This document shows, piece by piece, positions 1 to 8,998 of a DNA stretch of 43,159 nucleotides. The DNA comes from Pseudomonadota bacterium (GTDB lineage Bacteria; Pseudomonadota; Gammaproteobacteria; Thiotrichales; Thiotrichaceae): positions 1 to 43,159 of the forward strand of contig PDPH01000016.1 of the NCBI GenBank assembly GCA_002747435.1, given 5' to 3'. Below the pieces are notes generated by a model that saw nothing but the letters and a program-made list of their open reading frames with translations, was not told the origin of the DNA and did not search any database. Positions within the stretch are counted from its first letter, which is position 1. Each line of letters starts with the position of its first letter. A program made the position numbers and the translations under genes.

Positions 1-50
1 ACAACTGACGAGTACGCTGGCCATTAGAAAACCTCAATTAAGTGTAAAAT

Positions 51-416
51 TTGAAAGTGTACAACAATAGAGTTTTCAACGCATCTAAATCACGACCCGA
101 TCAGGAAACCGTGCAAGGTGATCGTGTGCAGTTTCACTACTATCGCCTATGGTGGCCTGGAAATGGTACTGTATTTTTAGGACATGGCATTAGCCAACAA
201 ACTTACCAAACAGAACGTCAATATAAAAACTTTGATTTAGCCGCAACGCTGTTTCAGACACCTTACAATGTACCGATACCACGGTCTATCTGGAATCATT
301 TAGGTCTCTGGTGGGTCAACAAACCTGCGCCAATCAATCAATGGTGGATTGGCTTACCTAGCTTTTTGCCTGTGCTCATTGTTCTGCTATTCATTTACTA
401 CTTGCGTTGCACATGA
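51..416 (+). CDS. Unrecognised protein with C-terminal membrane anchor
   Basis: I do not recognise this protein. It is about 121 residues, rich in Trp and Tyr, with one hydrophobic segment near the C-terminus (about residues 98-118, after IGLPSF) and a short basic tail, so the chain is probably anchored in the inner membrane with its soluble part in the periplasm. The only start in frame is a TTG just after a stop at 45-47, with no convincing ribosome binding site. A second reading frame is open from the window edge and stops at 68-70, so this could instead be the 3' part of a longer gene broken by a frameshift near 51-67. The function is unknown. Confidence 0.35.
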   Translation: MKVYNNRVFNASKSRPDQETVQGDRVQFHYYRLWWPGNGTVFLGHGISQQTYQTERQYKNFDLAATLFQTPYNVPIPRSIWNHLGLWWVNKPAPINQWWIGLPSFLPVLIVLLFIYYLRCT

Positions 417-508
417 TTAGCACACCCACTTGATATACCGCTACATTTTATGCGTATAGAACAAGACTTATACAAGGCTCAATAAGCTATACCACTCATC
501 CTAACGTC

Positions 509-537
509 CCCCTAACCGTACACTGGTTTTGTATAAT
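509..537 (+). promoter_or_regulatory. Candidate promoter for the pseudopilin pair
   Basis: A perfect -10 hexamer TATAAT lies at 532-537, 32 bases before the pseudopilin start at 570. The -35 region 17 bases upstream is poor, so the site depends on the -10 alone. The stretch 417-531 holds no other signal that I can see. Confidence 0.35.
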
Positions 538-569
538 GAGCCGCATAATAAAAATTCCTAGGGTGTTTT

Positions 570-1181
570 ATGAAATCAGGCAAACAGTTTGGCGTCAGTC
601 TTGTGGAAGTCATGACCACAGTGGCTGTCATGGCGCTTCTCGCAGCTTTCGCCGCGCCAAATGTACAAAAGATGCTACAAAACAATCGTACTGAAAGCGT
701 GGCTACCCAATTACAAAACAGCCTGTATCTAGCGCGCAGCGATGCCGCCAAAACAGGCTACCGCACTACATTTTGCCCGGTAGGCAGTGACCAAAACAGT
801 TGTGGAACGGACTATAGCAATGGTTGGATTATCTTCAGTGACCATAATGATAATGGTGTGCTTGATTCAACCCCCGTCGCAGATACTAATGGTGACGGAG
901 TAACTAATGCATTAGATGATACTGAGTCAGTACTGTTTGTTTATAACAACGACAGCGCTCAATTCAAAATTACTATGGTCGATGATGATAATGCCGCTGG
1001 TGTTCCTGATGCCAATCAAGCTTTTCGTTATTACCCCAACGGTATGAGCAGCCTACGTAATAGAAAAAATCCCAAACTGACGATTATACATAGCCAAAGT
1101 CAGTCCTTGGCAGCCAGCATACGTTTTGAGCAAAGTGGCCGCATTCATTTATGTATTACTGCCCGAGATGGTCATTGCTAA
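570..1181 (+). CDS. GspH/FimT-family type IV pseudopilin
   Basis: Minor pseudopilin of the GspH/FimT family, expected to be cleaved by prepilin peptidase and to help prime type IV pilus (or type II secretion) assembly in the inner membrane. The 8-residue leader ends in Gly, followed by VSLVE, which keeps the Glu at +5. A hydrophobic helix then runs to about residue 32. The GspH signature YSNGWIIF lies at about residues 83-90. Two acidic loops follow: D91-H-N-D-N-G, common in GspH proteins, and D105-T-N-G-D-G-V-T-N, which fits a calcium-binding EF-hand or dockerin loop and looks inserted. Cysteines near 70 and 77, and two close to the C-terminus, could form disulfides. The next pseudopilin starts 18 bases downstream, so the two are probably co-transcribed. 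Confidence 0.85.
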   Translation: MKSGKQFGVSLVEVMTTVAVMALLAAFAAPNVQKMLQNNRTESVATQLQNSLYLARSDAAKTGYRTTFCPVGSDQNSCGTDYSNGWIIFSDHNDNGVLDSTPVADTNGDGVTNALDDTESVLFVYNNDSAQFKITMVDDDNAAGVPDANQAFRYYPNGMSSLRNRKNPKLTIIHSQSQSLAASIRFEQSGRIHLCITARDGHC

Positions 1182-1199
1182 AGAAAAGCTTGTTATTGC

Positions 1200-1835
1200 A
1201 TGTCAAGTTCAATACAACGGCGCATAAAACACGATCTGCAAAGTAACAACAAGCAAGTTGGCGTGACATTATTAGAAATGTTAACAAGCTTGACAGTATC
1301 AGGTTTGCTGGCGTCTATTGCTATTCCTGCTTATCAAGCTATGATAGAACAAAATCGTATTACTGCTTTGACCAATGAACTAGCTATTAGCTTCTATCTT
1401 GCGCGTAGTGAGGCTGCAAAGCGTGGCACGAATGTTACCTTGTGTGCCAGCAATAGCAGCAAGACAGCTTGCGACCCTAATGCAAAAGATTACTCCAATG
1501 GCTGGATTATACATACGGATGATAGTACTGCTCCCAATGTGCTGCTATCACCACCTCCTCTGAAACAAACCATTTCTTCGGTTGCAGATACTCATCCGAC
1601 TGAAATATTATATGTCTCGCAAATGAATCCAAGCGGTCTACGGATAAAATCTAATCGCAAGGCAACCAAACAACAAATTACCTACCGTCCAGACGGCAGG
1701 TTGTCCAAACGGCAGTTCTTTAGCCTCAAAGTGACCGATGCAAAAACGGGAAAGCTGCATTCTAAAGTGATGTTTAACATTGCAGGGCGTGCGCGCGCTT
1801 GTATTGTACGCAAGCCTAGCGACTGTGGCACATAA
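1200..1835 (+). CDS. GspH/FimT-family type IV pseudopilin (second copy)
   Basis: Second minor pseudopilin of the GspH/FimT family. The leader is longer (about 21 residues, basic) and ends in QVG, followed by VTLLE, so Gly -1 and Glu +5 are both kept. A hydrophobic helix with the usual IAIPAYQ exit follows. The body shares with its neighbour the pattern FYLARSEAAKRG, a Cys pair and the GspH signature YSNGWII. It lacks the acidic EF-hand-like loop of the upstream copy. The two genes look like diverged tandem duplicates. No pilin peptidase or pilE/pilV/pilW/pilX gene lies in the window, so the assignment to pili rather than type II secretion rests on the FimT-like length and arrangement. Confidence 0.82.
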   Translation: MSSSIQRRIKHDLQSNNKQVGVTLLEMLTSLTVSGLLASIAIPAYQAMIEQNRITALTNELAISFYLARSEAAKRGTNVTLCASNSSKTACDPNAKDYSNGWIIHTDDSTAPNVLLSPPPLKQTISSVADTHPTEILYVSQMNPSGLRIKSNRKATKQQITYRPDGRLSKRQFFSLKVTDAKTGKLHSKVMFNIAGRARACIVRKPSDCGT

Positions 1836-1855
1836 AACCAAACTGACTTGCCTTA

Positions 1856-1880
1856 ACGGGTAAAGCATCCCGTCTTTTTT
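1856..1880 (+). terminator. Rho-independent terminator after pseudopilins
   Basis: A 5-bp stem (ACGGG with CCCGT) and an 8-base loop are followed by a run of six T after one C. It lies 20 bases after the second pseudopilin stop and separates that pair from the glycogen operon. Confidence 0.7.
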
Positions 1881-1958
1881 GCTATCAATGTAGAGAATCG
1901 CACCTTGACCAAAGACAATGTAATCTTGCCAAAAGTGAGCAAAGGAATAAAGAAACGC

Positions 1959-3689
1959 ATGAGACCTGATAAATTAAATATAGTGTTATGTTGGCACATG
2001 CACCAGCCTTGGTATAGAGATGGTTTAGACGGAGATTACCGCCTGCCTTGGGTTTACCTACATGCCCTTAAAGATTACAGTGATATGGCTGCTCACTTAG
2101 AGCAACATCCTGATATGAAAGTAGTGGTTAACTTTTCCCCCATCTTGCTGGAGCAACTGGATGACTACGGCCAACAGCTAGGTAACTACCTAAAACAGGG
2201 TACTCCCATGCAGGATCGGCTATTGAATCTATTGGCAGGTGTTGAAGCTATTCCATCGGACAGAGATGGACGCTGCCGTTTGTTACGGGAATGCCAGCGT
2301 TGTCACGCACCTACCATGATTCATCCCTACCCAGTATTTCAACGCTTATTGAGTATGGTAGGTGCAACGGACAATGACCATGCAGGTGTCAGTGGCAAAC
2401 AATTCAAATACCCAATGGCTTATCTGAGTGATCAGTATTTTCTGGATTTACTGACTTGGTATCACTTGGTTTGGCTGGGAGAATCTTTACGTACGCAAGC
2501 CGAAGTGAAAGCTTTATTTAAACAAACTGAGCTATTTGATGCAGATAAGCGCCTGAGCCTCTTACATATTATGCACCGTTGCATTACGCAGGTTATTCCA
2601 CGCTACCGCGCCCTAGCTGAGCGAGGTCAGATTGAGCTTTCCATGACGCCGTATATGCACCCGATTATACCGCTATTACAAGACTTCAATAATATGCGTT
2701 GCTCATTGCCAGATGCACCCGCACCACAGGCGGAAACTTATCCCCAAGGCGAAGATCGCGCACGCTGGCATATGGAAAAAGGCTTGGCCTTGTTTGAAAA
2801 ATATTTTGGACGTAAGCCTCAAGGCGTTTGGCTATCCGAAGGCGGGGTTAGTGAAAGTGCTGTGCGCTTATTAGATGAAATGGGCATACGCTGGAACGCT
2901 TCCGGCGAAGGTGTGTGGCGCAATAGCATGTATCTATCTGGTTATAAGGGTGAAGATGTAGATAATAAACGCAGTCTGTTTATGCCTTATCGCCAAGCAG
3001 GGCAAACAACACGCACCTTTTTCCGTGATGATGGCTTATCGGATCTGATTGGCTTTAAATACAGCACTTGGCATTCATATGATGCAGTCGCTGATTTTTG
3101 CCAACATTTAGAAAACATTGCTATTTTCCTCGGTGACAATGCCGGACAACAAGTGGTGAGTATTATTCTTGATGGCGAAAATGCTTGGGAATATTATCCC
3201 CATAATGCTTGGCATTTTCTGGAGGCTTTATATAACGCGCTCAGCCATTCCGATAGTTTTAAAATGACCCATTTTAGCGAAGTTGCAGAAACCTTACCCT
3301 CGCACGACTTGCCCAAACTATGCGCGGGTAGTTGGGTATATGGTTCATTTTCCACTTGGATAGGGTCTGAGGATAAAAATCGAGGTTGGGACTATTTAGC
3401 AAAAGCCAAACAAGCTTACGATGAGGTCATAGCTTCCGGTCAACTCAGCGCCGAACAGCAAGAGCAAGCGAGCCATCAGTTAGGTGTGTGTGAAGGTTCT
3501 GATTGGTTCTGGTGGTTTGGCGACTATAACTCATCGGATAGTGTCAGTGACTTTGAAAAACTGTACCGCCTACAACTCACCAAACTTTACAGTCTATTAG
3601 GTTTGGAAAAACCTGCCTATTTGGATATCCCCCTTTCCAAAGGCGGTGGTCAGGCTGAAAACGCCGGCACTATGCGCAGGAATACCTGA
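1959..3689 (+). CDS. Glycoside hydrolase family 57 alpha-glucan enzyme
   Basis: GH57 retaining enzyme acting on alpha-1,4 (or alpha-1,6) glucans in the cytoplasm; amylase, pullulanase and branching activities all occur in the family. The GH57 motif HMHQP is at residues 13-17. The nucleophile region WLSEGGVSE places the Glu at about 294, and LDGENAWEYY places the acid/base Asp at about 405. The length of 576 residues is normal for the amylase-like branch. I start at ATG 1959, just before the conserved domain, with AAGGA 12 bases upstream; an in-frame TTG at 1905 and a GTG at 1935 are alternatives. Its stop overlaps the malQ start by one base (TGATG), so the two are translationally coupled. Exact specificity cannot be read from the sequence. 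Confidence 0.9.
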   Translation: MRPDKLNIVLCWHMHQPWYRDGLDGDYRLPWVYLHALKDYSDMAAHLEQHPDMKVVVNFSPILLEQLDDYGQQLGNYLKQGTPMQDRLLNLLAGVEAIPSDRDGRCRLLRECQRCHAPTMIHPYPVFQRLLSMVGATDNDHAGVSGKQFKYPMAYLSDQYFLDLLTWYHLVWLGESLRTQAEVKALFKQTELFDADKRLSLLHIMHRCITQVIPRYRALAERGQIELSMTPYMHPIIPLLQDFNNMRCSLPDAPAPQAETYPQGEDRARWHMEKGLALFEKYFGRKPQGVWLSEGGVSESAVRLLDEMGIRWNASGEGVWRNSMYLSGYKGEDVDNKRSLFMPYRQAGQTTRTFFRDDGLSDLIGFKYSTWHSYDAVADFCQHLENIAIFLGDNAGQQVVSIILDGENAWEYYPHNAWHFLEALYNALSHSDSFKMTHFSEVAETLPSHDLPKLCAGSWVYGSFSTWIGSEDKNRGWDYLAKAKQAYDEVIASGQLSAEQQEQASHQLGVCEGSDWFWWFGDYNSSDSVSDFEKLYRLQLTKLYSLLGLEKPAYLDIPLSKGGGQAENAGTMRRNT

Positions 3690-5113
3690 TGGACGTAGCA
3701 CTTCCCCCCGGCCTTCGTACAGCAGGTATATTGCTACACCCAACATCCCTACCGTCTAGCGTATTAGGACAGGATGTCTACCGCTGGCTGGATTTATTAC
3801 ATGAAGTAGGCATCGGTGTCTGGCAAATGTTGCCACTTGGGTATCCGCTTATTGGCCGTTCTCCCTACCAGTGCGCTTCCGCCTTTGCGATTTACCCTAA
3901 ACTGTTTCCACCAACGACGGATGAATTGCTCAAACCAAGCGATACTGACTGGGAGAGCTTCAGTCAATGGTATGCTGCCAATCATGGCTGGGTCGATGAT
4001 TTTGCGCTGTTTTTGGAGTTGAAAAAGCATTTCAATGGCCAAGAATGGATGGATTGGCCTGAGCCTTATCGTCAGCGTGATCCAGCGTATTTAGTGCATT
4101 TTCGGCAGCGGATGGCTACAACCTTGCAAATTCATGTGCAACAACAATTCCGCCTGTGGCAACAGTGGCAGGCTATTCGCCAAGTCGCCAAACAGTACGG
4201 TATTCGTTTATTTGGTGATATGCCCATTTTTGTGGCACAAGATAGCGCCGATGTCTGGGCACATCCTGAGTTGTTTTTATTGCGTGACGATGGTATGCCG
4301 GAGTTTGTCACCGGCGTACCACCCGATTATTTTTCGGAAACTGGCCAACGTTGGGGCAATCCTCATTACCACTGGGAGACAATGCGTGCTGATAATTTTA
4401 AATGGTGGCGGGAGCGTTTGCGCTATCATTTTGAGTTCTTTGACTTGGTGCGTATTGACCATTTCCGAGGCTTGGAAACCGCCTGGATGATAGATGCCCG
4501 TTGTGAAACAGCGCTTGAAGGCCATTGGGAAAAAACGCCTGGTAGTGAATTATTAGCCTGTGTACAAAGCGAAATGGGCGTATTACCACTAGTGGCTGAA
4601 GATTTGGGTATTATTACCCCCGAAGTGATTGCTTTGCGTGACCAATATGGCTTACCTGGAATGTCCGTTTTACAATTTGCATTTGATTATTTTGAAGATA
4701 ATCCACACAAACCGCATAATGTAAGAGAAAATACGGTTTATTACACAGGTACTCACGATAACGATACCCTATTAGGTTGGTTTCAGCATTTACAGGCTGA
4801 AGCGCAACACAGGGTGCGGCAAATGCTGGGATTGGAGCATGTTCAGGATCATACTGCCTTGCTAGAACATTTCTTGGAAACGGTTTGTGCCAGTGCTGCC
4901 AGACTGGCGATAATGCCTTTTCAGGATATACTGGGCTTGGGTAGCGAAGCGCGCATGAATACGCCAGGTACGATTAACAACAATTGGCTATGGCGCTTTG
5001 ACTGGATAGACATTAAACCGAGCCGGATACAGGCTTTGCGTGCCTTGCTGTCACAGCATGGACGCCTCAATGAGGATGGAAACAATGGTAACGAGCAACG
5101 ACGAAACCCCTGA
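3689..5113 (+). CDS. malQ: 4-alpha-glucanotransferase (amylomaltase)
   Basis: GH77 disproportionating enzyme that moves maltodextrin segments between alpha-1,4-glucans, recycling short chains left by phosphorylase and debranching. Catalytic motifs are in order: nucleophile Asp about 257 in RIDHFRG, acid/base Glu about 304 in VAEDLG, and the third Asp about 357 in YTGTHDND. The N-terminal motif GILLHPTSLPS is typical of the family. At 474 residues it is full length. The start overlaps the GH57 stop, and the 3' end overlaps the 5' end of glgB by 29 bases, so translation of the three genes is tightly coupled. Confidence 0.95.
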   Translation: MDVALPPGLRTAGILLHPTSLPSSVLGQDVYRWLDLLHEVGIGVWQMLPLGYPLIGRSPYQCASAFAIYPKLFPPTTDELLKPSDTDWESFSQWYAANHGWVDDFALFLELKKHFNGQEWMDWPEPYRQRDPAYLVHFRQRMATTLQIHVQQQFRLWQQWQAIRQVAKQYGIRLFGDMPIFVAQDSADVWAHPELFLLRDDGMPEFVTGVPPDYFSETGQRWGNPHYHWETMRADNFKWWRERLRYHFEFFDLVRIDHFRGLETAWMIDARCETALEGHWEKTPGSELLACVQSEMGVLPLVAEDLGIITPEVIALRDQYGLPGMSVLQFAFDYFEDNPHKPHNVRENTVYYTGTHDNDTLLGWFQHLQAEAQHRVRQMLGLEHVQDHTALLEHFLETVCASAARLAIMPFQDILGLGSEARMNTPGTINNNWLWRFDWIDIKPSRIQALRALLSQHGRLNEDGNNGNEQRRNP

Positions 5114-7382
5114 CAGATCATCACCGACTCCCACCAAACAGGTGACCCGTAAAAACACGGTCAGTGTTGACTGGCAACATGATTTAAAACGCCTACAAAC
5201 CGGCACACATCATGATCCATTCCACTTCCTTGGTTGGCAAAAAATAAACAGAGGTGTTTTGCTGCGTGTCTTTATGCCTGCGGCTGAACAGGTAAAATTG
5301 GGAGATAAGCTGTTTCAACGCCTTGAAGGCAGTGATTGCTTTGAGCTAAAGCTAACGATCAAAAGCAAAAACAGTGATCCACATCCACTACTAGACTGGC
5401 AATCCAAAAAAGACCACCAGTGGTATCAAACACGCACCCCTTATACTTTTGCTCCAGTACTGGGTGAACTGGACTTGCATTTACTGGGTGAAGGCAAGCA
5501 TTTACAAGCATGGAAAGTATTGGGCGCAAACCTCATAGACATTGAGGGTGTTTCAGGCTGCTTATTTGCTGTCTGGGCGCCGGGCGTGAAGCGAGTTAGC
5601 GTAGTCGGCAATTTCAATGATTGGGATGGCCGCCGTTATCCTATGCGTTCGCGGGGCGAAACAGGCATTTGGGAGCTATTTGTTCCCGGCCTATCCGCTG
5701 GTGAAGCGTATAAATATGAAATACTCAGTGCGCATGACCAAGTTGTACTCAAAGCGGATCCTTATGGACAACAAATGTTTTTGCGACCACGTACCGACTC
5801 CTGTATTCCAGCAAAAGCTACTTATGCTTGGCAGGATGAACAATGGCTAACTGAGCGTGAACAATTTGATTGGCAACACCAGCCTATTAGCATTTATGAA
5901 TTACATGCTGGCTCTTGGCGCAAACATCCAAACGGTGATTTTTATAGCTGGCGGGAATTGGCTGCTTCTCTGATTCCTTATGTACAGGAGTTAGGTTATA
6001 CCCATATTGAGCTGCTACCTGTTTCCGAGCATCCGTTGGATATGTCTTGGGGGTATCAAGTATCGGGTTATTATGCTCCCACCGCCCGCTTTGGCTCACC
6101 AGACGAATTACGCTTCTTTATTGATCAATGTCACCAGAACCATATCGGCGTGTTGCTCGATTGGGTTCCTGGTCATTTTCCTAAGGATGACTGGGCTCTG
6201 GCACGCTTTACCGGCGAAGCTTTGTATGAATATTCCGATCCACGCAAAGGTGAACACCGTGATTGGGGTACGCTGATTTTTGATTATGGTCGCAATGAAG
6301 TAAAAAATTTCCTACTCGCCAATGCGCTATATTGGATTGAAGCGTTCCACATCGATGGGCTACGTGTAGATGCTGTTGCTTCCATGCTTTACCTTGATTA
6401 TTCCCGCTCACACGGCGAATGGGTGGCTAATCAATACGGTGGCCGCGAAAATCTGGAAGCGATTGCTTTTCTGCGTGAGATGAACACCGTAGTGCATGGG
6501 CAATTTAAAGGTGTCTTGACCATTGCTGAAGAATCAACCTCTTGGCCTGCTGTCTCGCGGCCAGTTGATATTGGTGGTTTGGGCTTTTCCATGAAGTGGA
6601 ATATGGGCTGGATGAATGATAACTTGGCTTATATCAGCCAAGATCCTATTTACCGTAAATACCATCATAATCAGCTGACCTTCAGCCAAATGTATGCTTG
6701 GACAGAAAATTTCATGTTGCCTTTATCGCATGATGAAGTGGTGCACATGAAAAACAGTATGCTCGGTAAAATGCCTGGAGATTATTGGCAGAAATTCGCC
6801 AATTTACGGCTATTTTATGCTTGGCAATATGCGCATCCAGGCAAAAAATTGCTGTTTATGGGGGGGGAATTTGCTCAGTGGTTAGAGTGGGACGAAAAAG
6901 TTGAGTTGGACTGGGGCTTATTAAGTTTCCCAGCCCATGATTCCATTAAGCGCCTGATTACTGATCTTAATCGCTTATATCGCCACTATCCTGCCATGCA
7001 CCAGTTTGACTTTGAACCTCACGGCTTTCGCTGGATTGATTGCAATGACTCGCAACAATCAGTACTCAGCCTCATGCGTGCTAGTGCAACGCCGGGTGAA
7101 GAAATAATCATCGTATTAAACTTTACCCCCGTACCACGCTCAGGCTATCGTATTGGGGTGCCACGTTACACGGCTTATCAAGAGGTGCTCAATACGGATA
7201 GTCATTATTACGGTGGCAGTAATTGTGGCAATGCGGGTTTACTGGCGATTCAAGATACCCCTTGGATGGGATTTAGTCAGTCTATTGAGCTGACCTTGCC
7301 CCCCTTAGGGGCTGTATTTTTACAAGCTAGTCAGACTCAGGGCGCGGAAAACCCGCCTAAGCATACAGACAGGCAAGCTTGA
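5085..7382 (+). CDS. glgB: 1,4-alpha-glucan branching enzyme
   Basis: GH13 branching enzyme that makes the alpha-1,6 branches of glycogen. An N-terminal beta-sandwich region and a CBM48 domain (GNFNDWDGRRYPM, about residues 180-195) precede the barrel. Catalytic residues are the nucleophile Asp about 429 in LRVDAVASML, the acid/base Glu about 482 in IAEESTSWP, and Asp about 550 in LSHDEVVH. The GlgB-specific ELHAGSW motif is present. I choose ATG 5085 because GAGG lies 9 bases upstream; an in-frame ATG at 5040 lies deeper in malQ. The result is 765 residues, slightly longer than the roughly 730 of E. coli GlgB. It is the third gene of the glycogen operon. Confidence 0.96.
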   Translation: MVTSNDETPDRSSPTPTKQVTRKNTVSVDWQHDLKRLQTGTHHDPFHFLGWQKINRGVLLRVFMPAAEQVKLGDKLFQRLEGSDCFELKLTIKSKNSDPHPLLDWQSKKDHQWYQTRTPYTFAPVLGELDLHLLGEGKHLQAWKVLGANLIDIEGVSGCLFAVWAPGVKRVSVVGNFNDWDGRRYPMRSRGETGIWELFVPGLSAGEAYKYEILSAHDQVVLKADPYGQQMFLRPRTDSCIPAKATYAWQDEQWLTEREQFDWQHQPISIYELHAGSWRKHPNGDFYSWRELAASLIPYVQELGYTHIELLPVSEHPLDMSWGYQVSGYYAPTARFGSPDELRFFIDQCHQNHIGVLLDWVPGHFPKDDWALARFTGEALYEYSDPRKGEHRDWGTLIFDYGRNEVKNFLLANALYWIEAFHIDGLRVDAVASMLYLDYSRSHGEWVANQYGGRENLEAIAFLREMNTVVHGQFKGVLTIAEESTSWPAVSRPVDIGGLGFSMKWNMGWMNDNLAYISQDPIYRKYHHNQLTFSQMYAWTENFMLPLSHDEVVHMKNSMLGKMPGDYWQKFANLRLFYAWQYAHPGKKLLFMGGEFAQWLEWDEKVELDWGLLSFPAHDSIKRLITDLNRLYRHYPAMHQFDFEPHGFRWIDCNDSQQSVLSLMRASATPGEEIIIVLNFTPVPRSGYRIGVPRYTAYQEVLNTDSHYYGGSNCGNAGLLAIQDTPWMGFSQSIELTLPPLGAVFLQASQTQGAENPPKHTDRQA

Positions 7383-7488
7383 TAAGCTATACAGGAACGA
7401 ACGGTTCATTGACGATTTTCGTAGGTATGGACAGTTGTTCCTTAGCCAAAACATTGACAACCCATGACAGACAGGACAGTTGAGCTGC

Positions 7489-8958
7489 ATGAAAGTATTA
7501 TTTGCTGCCAGTGAAGCCTATCCCTTAATTAAAACCGGAGGGCTAGCCGATGTCGCTTATGGCCTGCCCCACGCACTACACAATGGCGGTGTTGATGTGC
7601 GCCTGTTGTTACCCGGTTATCAGGATGTGTTACATAAGCTACCTAAAACGGATTACCTTGGCCAACTACAGGTATTAGGTGCACATGGGCGTGTGCATAC
7701 AGTCGACCTATTGGAAGCCCGAGACCATCGCTACCCTTGCCCGGTGTGGGTTGTTAGCTGCCCAGCGTTGTTCTACCGTCCGGGCAATCCGTATTTGGAT
7801 GGGTTTGGACAAGATTGGAGCGATAATGCTGAACGCTTTACAGTATTTTCACGCACTGCCGCACAACTGGCCGCAGATGCACTGCATTTGGGTTGGCGAC
7901 CTGATGTTGTGCATGCCAACGATTGGCAGACTGGTTTAATACCTGCGCTACTGGAAACAGTCTATCCGCGACCTAAGAGCGTCTTTACCATTCATAACCA
8001 AGCTTATGGCGGCTATTATTCTCAGGAAGTTTTCAATAGCCTGCATCTAGCTTGGCATTGGTGGTCAGCGGAAGGCATGGAATTTTATGGTAGTTTTTCC
8101 ATGCTTAAAGCAGGTATTGCTTATGCGGATATTGTGACTACCGTTAGCCCTACCTATGCCAAAGAAATAGCTACTCCCGAATTTGGCTATGGCATGGATG
8201 GCTTATTGCGCTCCCGTAGCTATAAGCTACATGGCATTTTAAATGGTATTGATACCGAAGTTTGGAATCCAGCCAGCGATCCCTATTTACCGCAAAATTA
8301 CAGCTTGAGTGATTTTAAATCCGGTAAAGCTGCTAATAAACGCGCTTTATTGGAGCAATTCCTACAAGTCGAACCCATTGATGAGGCTTTGTTACAGCGC
8401 CCTTTATTGGGCATGGTGAGCCGCCTAGTCGAGCAAAAAGGTGTCGACATGATTGTTGACAGCATTCCGACCTTGCTGGCTGACAGTAATGCGAGCTTCG
8501 TTCTGGTTGGTAGTGGCAACCATTACTATGAGCAAGCCTTGAATCATCTGGCGACTCACTATCCTGGGCGGGTCATGGTTTATATCGGTTATAACGAGTC
8601 ACTGGCGCATTTACTGGAGGCAGGTTGTGATGTTTTTTTGATGCCTTCACGCTTTGAGCCTTGTGGCTTAAACCAAATGTATAGCCTTAATTATGCAAGC
8701 TTGCCGGTGGTGTATCACACCGGTGGCTTGGCTGATACCGTTGTTAATGCAACTGAAGACAATATTCAACAAGACAATGCTAATGGCTTTGTGTTTTACA
8801 CGCCCCATAAAGACGCGTTGCTGGGTACGCTACGCTGGGTACTGGATTTATATGCAAATCAACCTAATTTGTGGCAACAATTACAAAATCGTGCCATGCA
8901 GGCTGACTTTAGCTGGGACGAAAGTGCGCGGCAGTATTTGGAACTTTATCAGGCTTAG
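7489..8958 (+). CDS. glgA: Glycogen synthase
   Basis: GT5 glycogen (ADP-glucose) synthase, a retaining glycosyltransferase that extends alpha-1,4 chains. The N-terminal ADP-glucose loop KTGGLADV begins at Lys15, the acceptor-side motif HANDWQTGLIPALL follows at about 143, and the C-terminal Rossmann half carries SRFEPCGLNQMYS and the HTGGL motif. At 489 residues it is normal. ATG 7489 starts exactly at the conserved MKVLFAASE; an in-frame TTG nine bases upstream is possible. A gap of about 100 bases separates it from glgB, without a clear terminator. ADP-glucose must come from a glgC outside this window. Confidence 0.96.
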   Translation: MKVLFAASEAYPLIKTGGLADVAYGLPHALHNGGVDVRLLLPGYQDVLHKLPKTDYLGQLQVLGAHGRVHTVDLLEARDHRYPCPVWVVSCPALFYRPGNPYLDGFGQDWSDNAERFTVFSRTAAQLAADALHLGWRPDVVHANDWQTGLIPALLETVYPRPKSVFTIHNQAYGGYYSQEVFNSLHLAWHWWSAEGMEFYGSFSMLKAGIAYADIVTTVSPTYAKEIATPEFGYGMDGLLRSRSYKLHGILNGIDTEVWNPASDPYLPQNYSLSDFKSGKAANKRALLEQFLQVEPIDEALLQRPLLGMVSRLVEQKGVDMIVDSIPTLLADSNASFVLVGSGNHYYEQALNHLATHYPGRVMVYIGYNESLAHLLEAGCDVFLMPSRFEPCGLNQMYSLNYASLPVVYHTGGLADTVVNATEDNIQQDNANGFVFYTPHKDALLGTLRWVLDLYANQPNLWQQLQNRAMQADFSWDESARQYLELYQA

Positions 8959-8998
8959 TCCACTAGTTTAGCTCCCTATTATTACAGGAGAACCCTAC

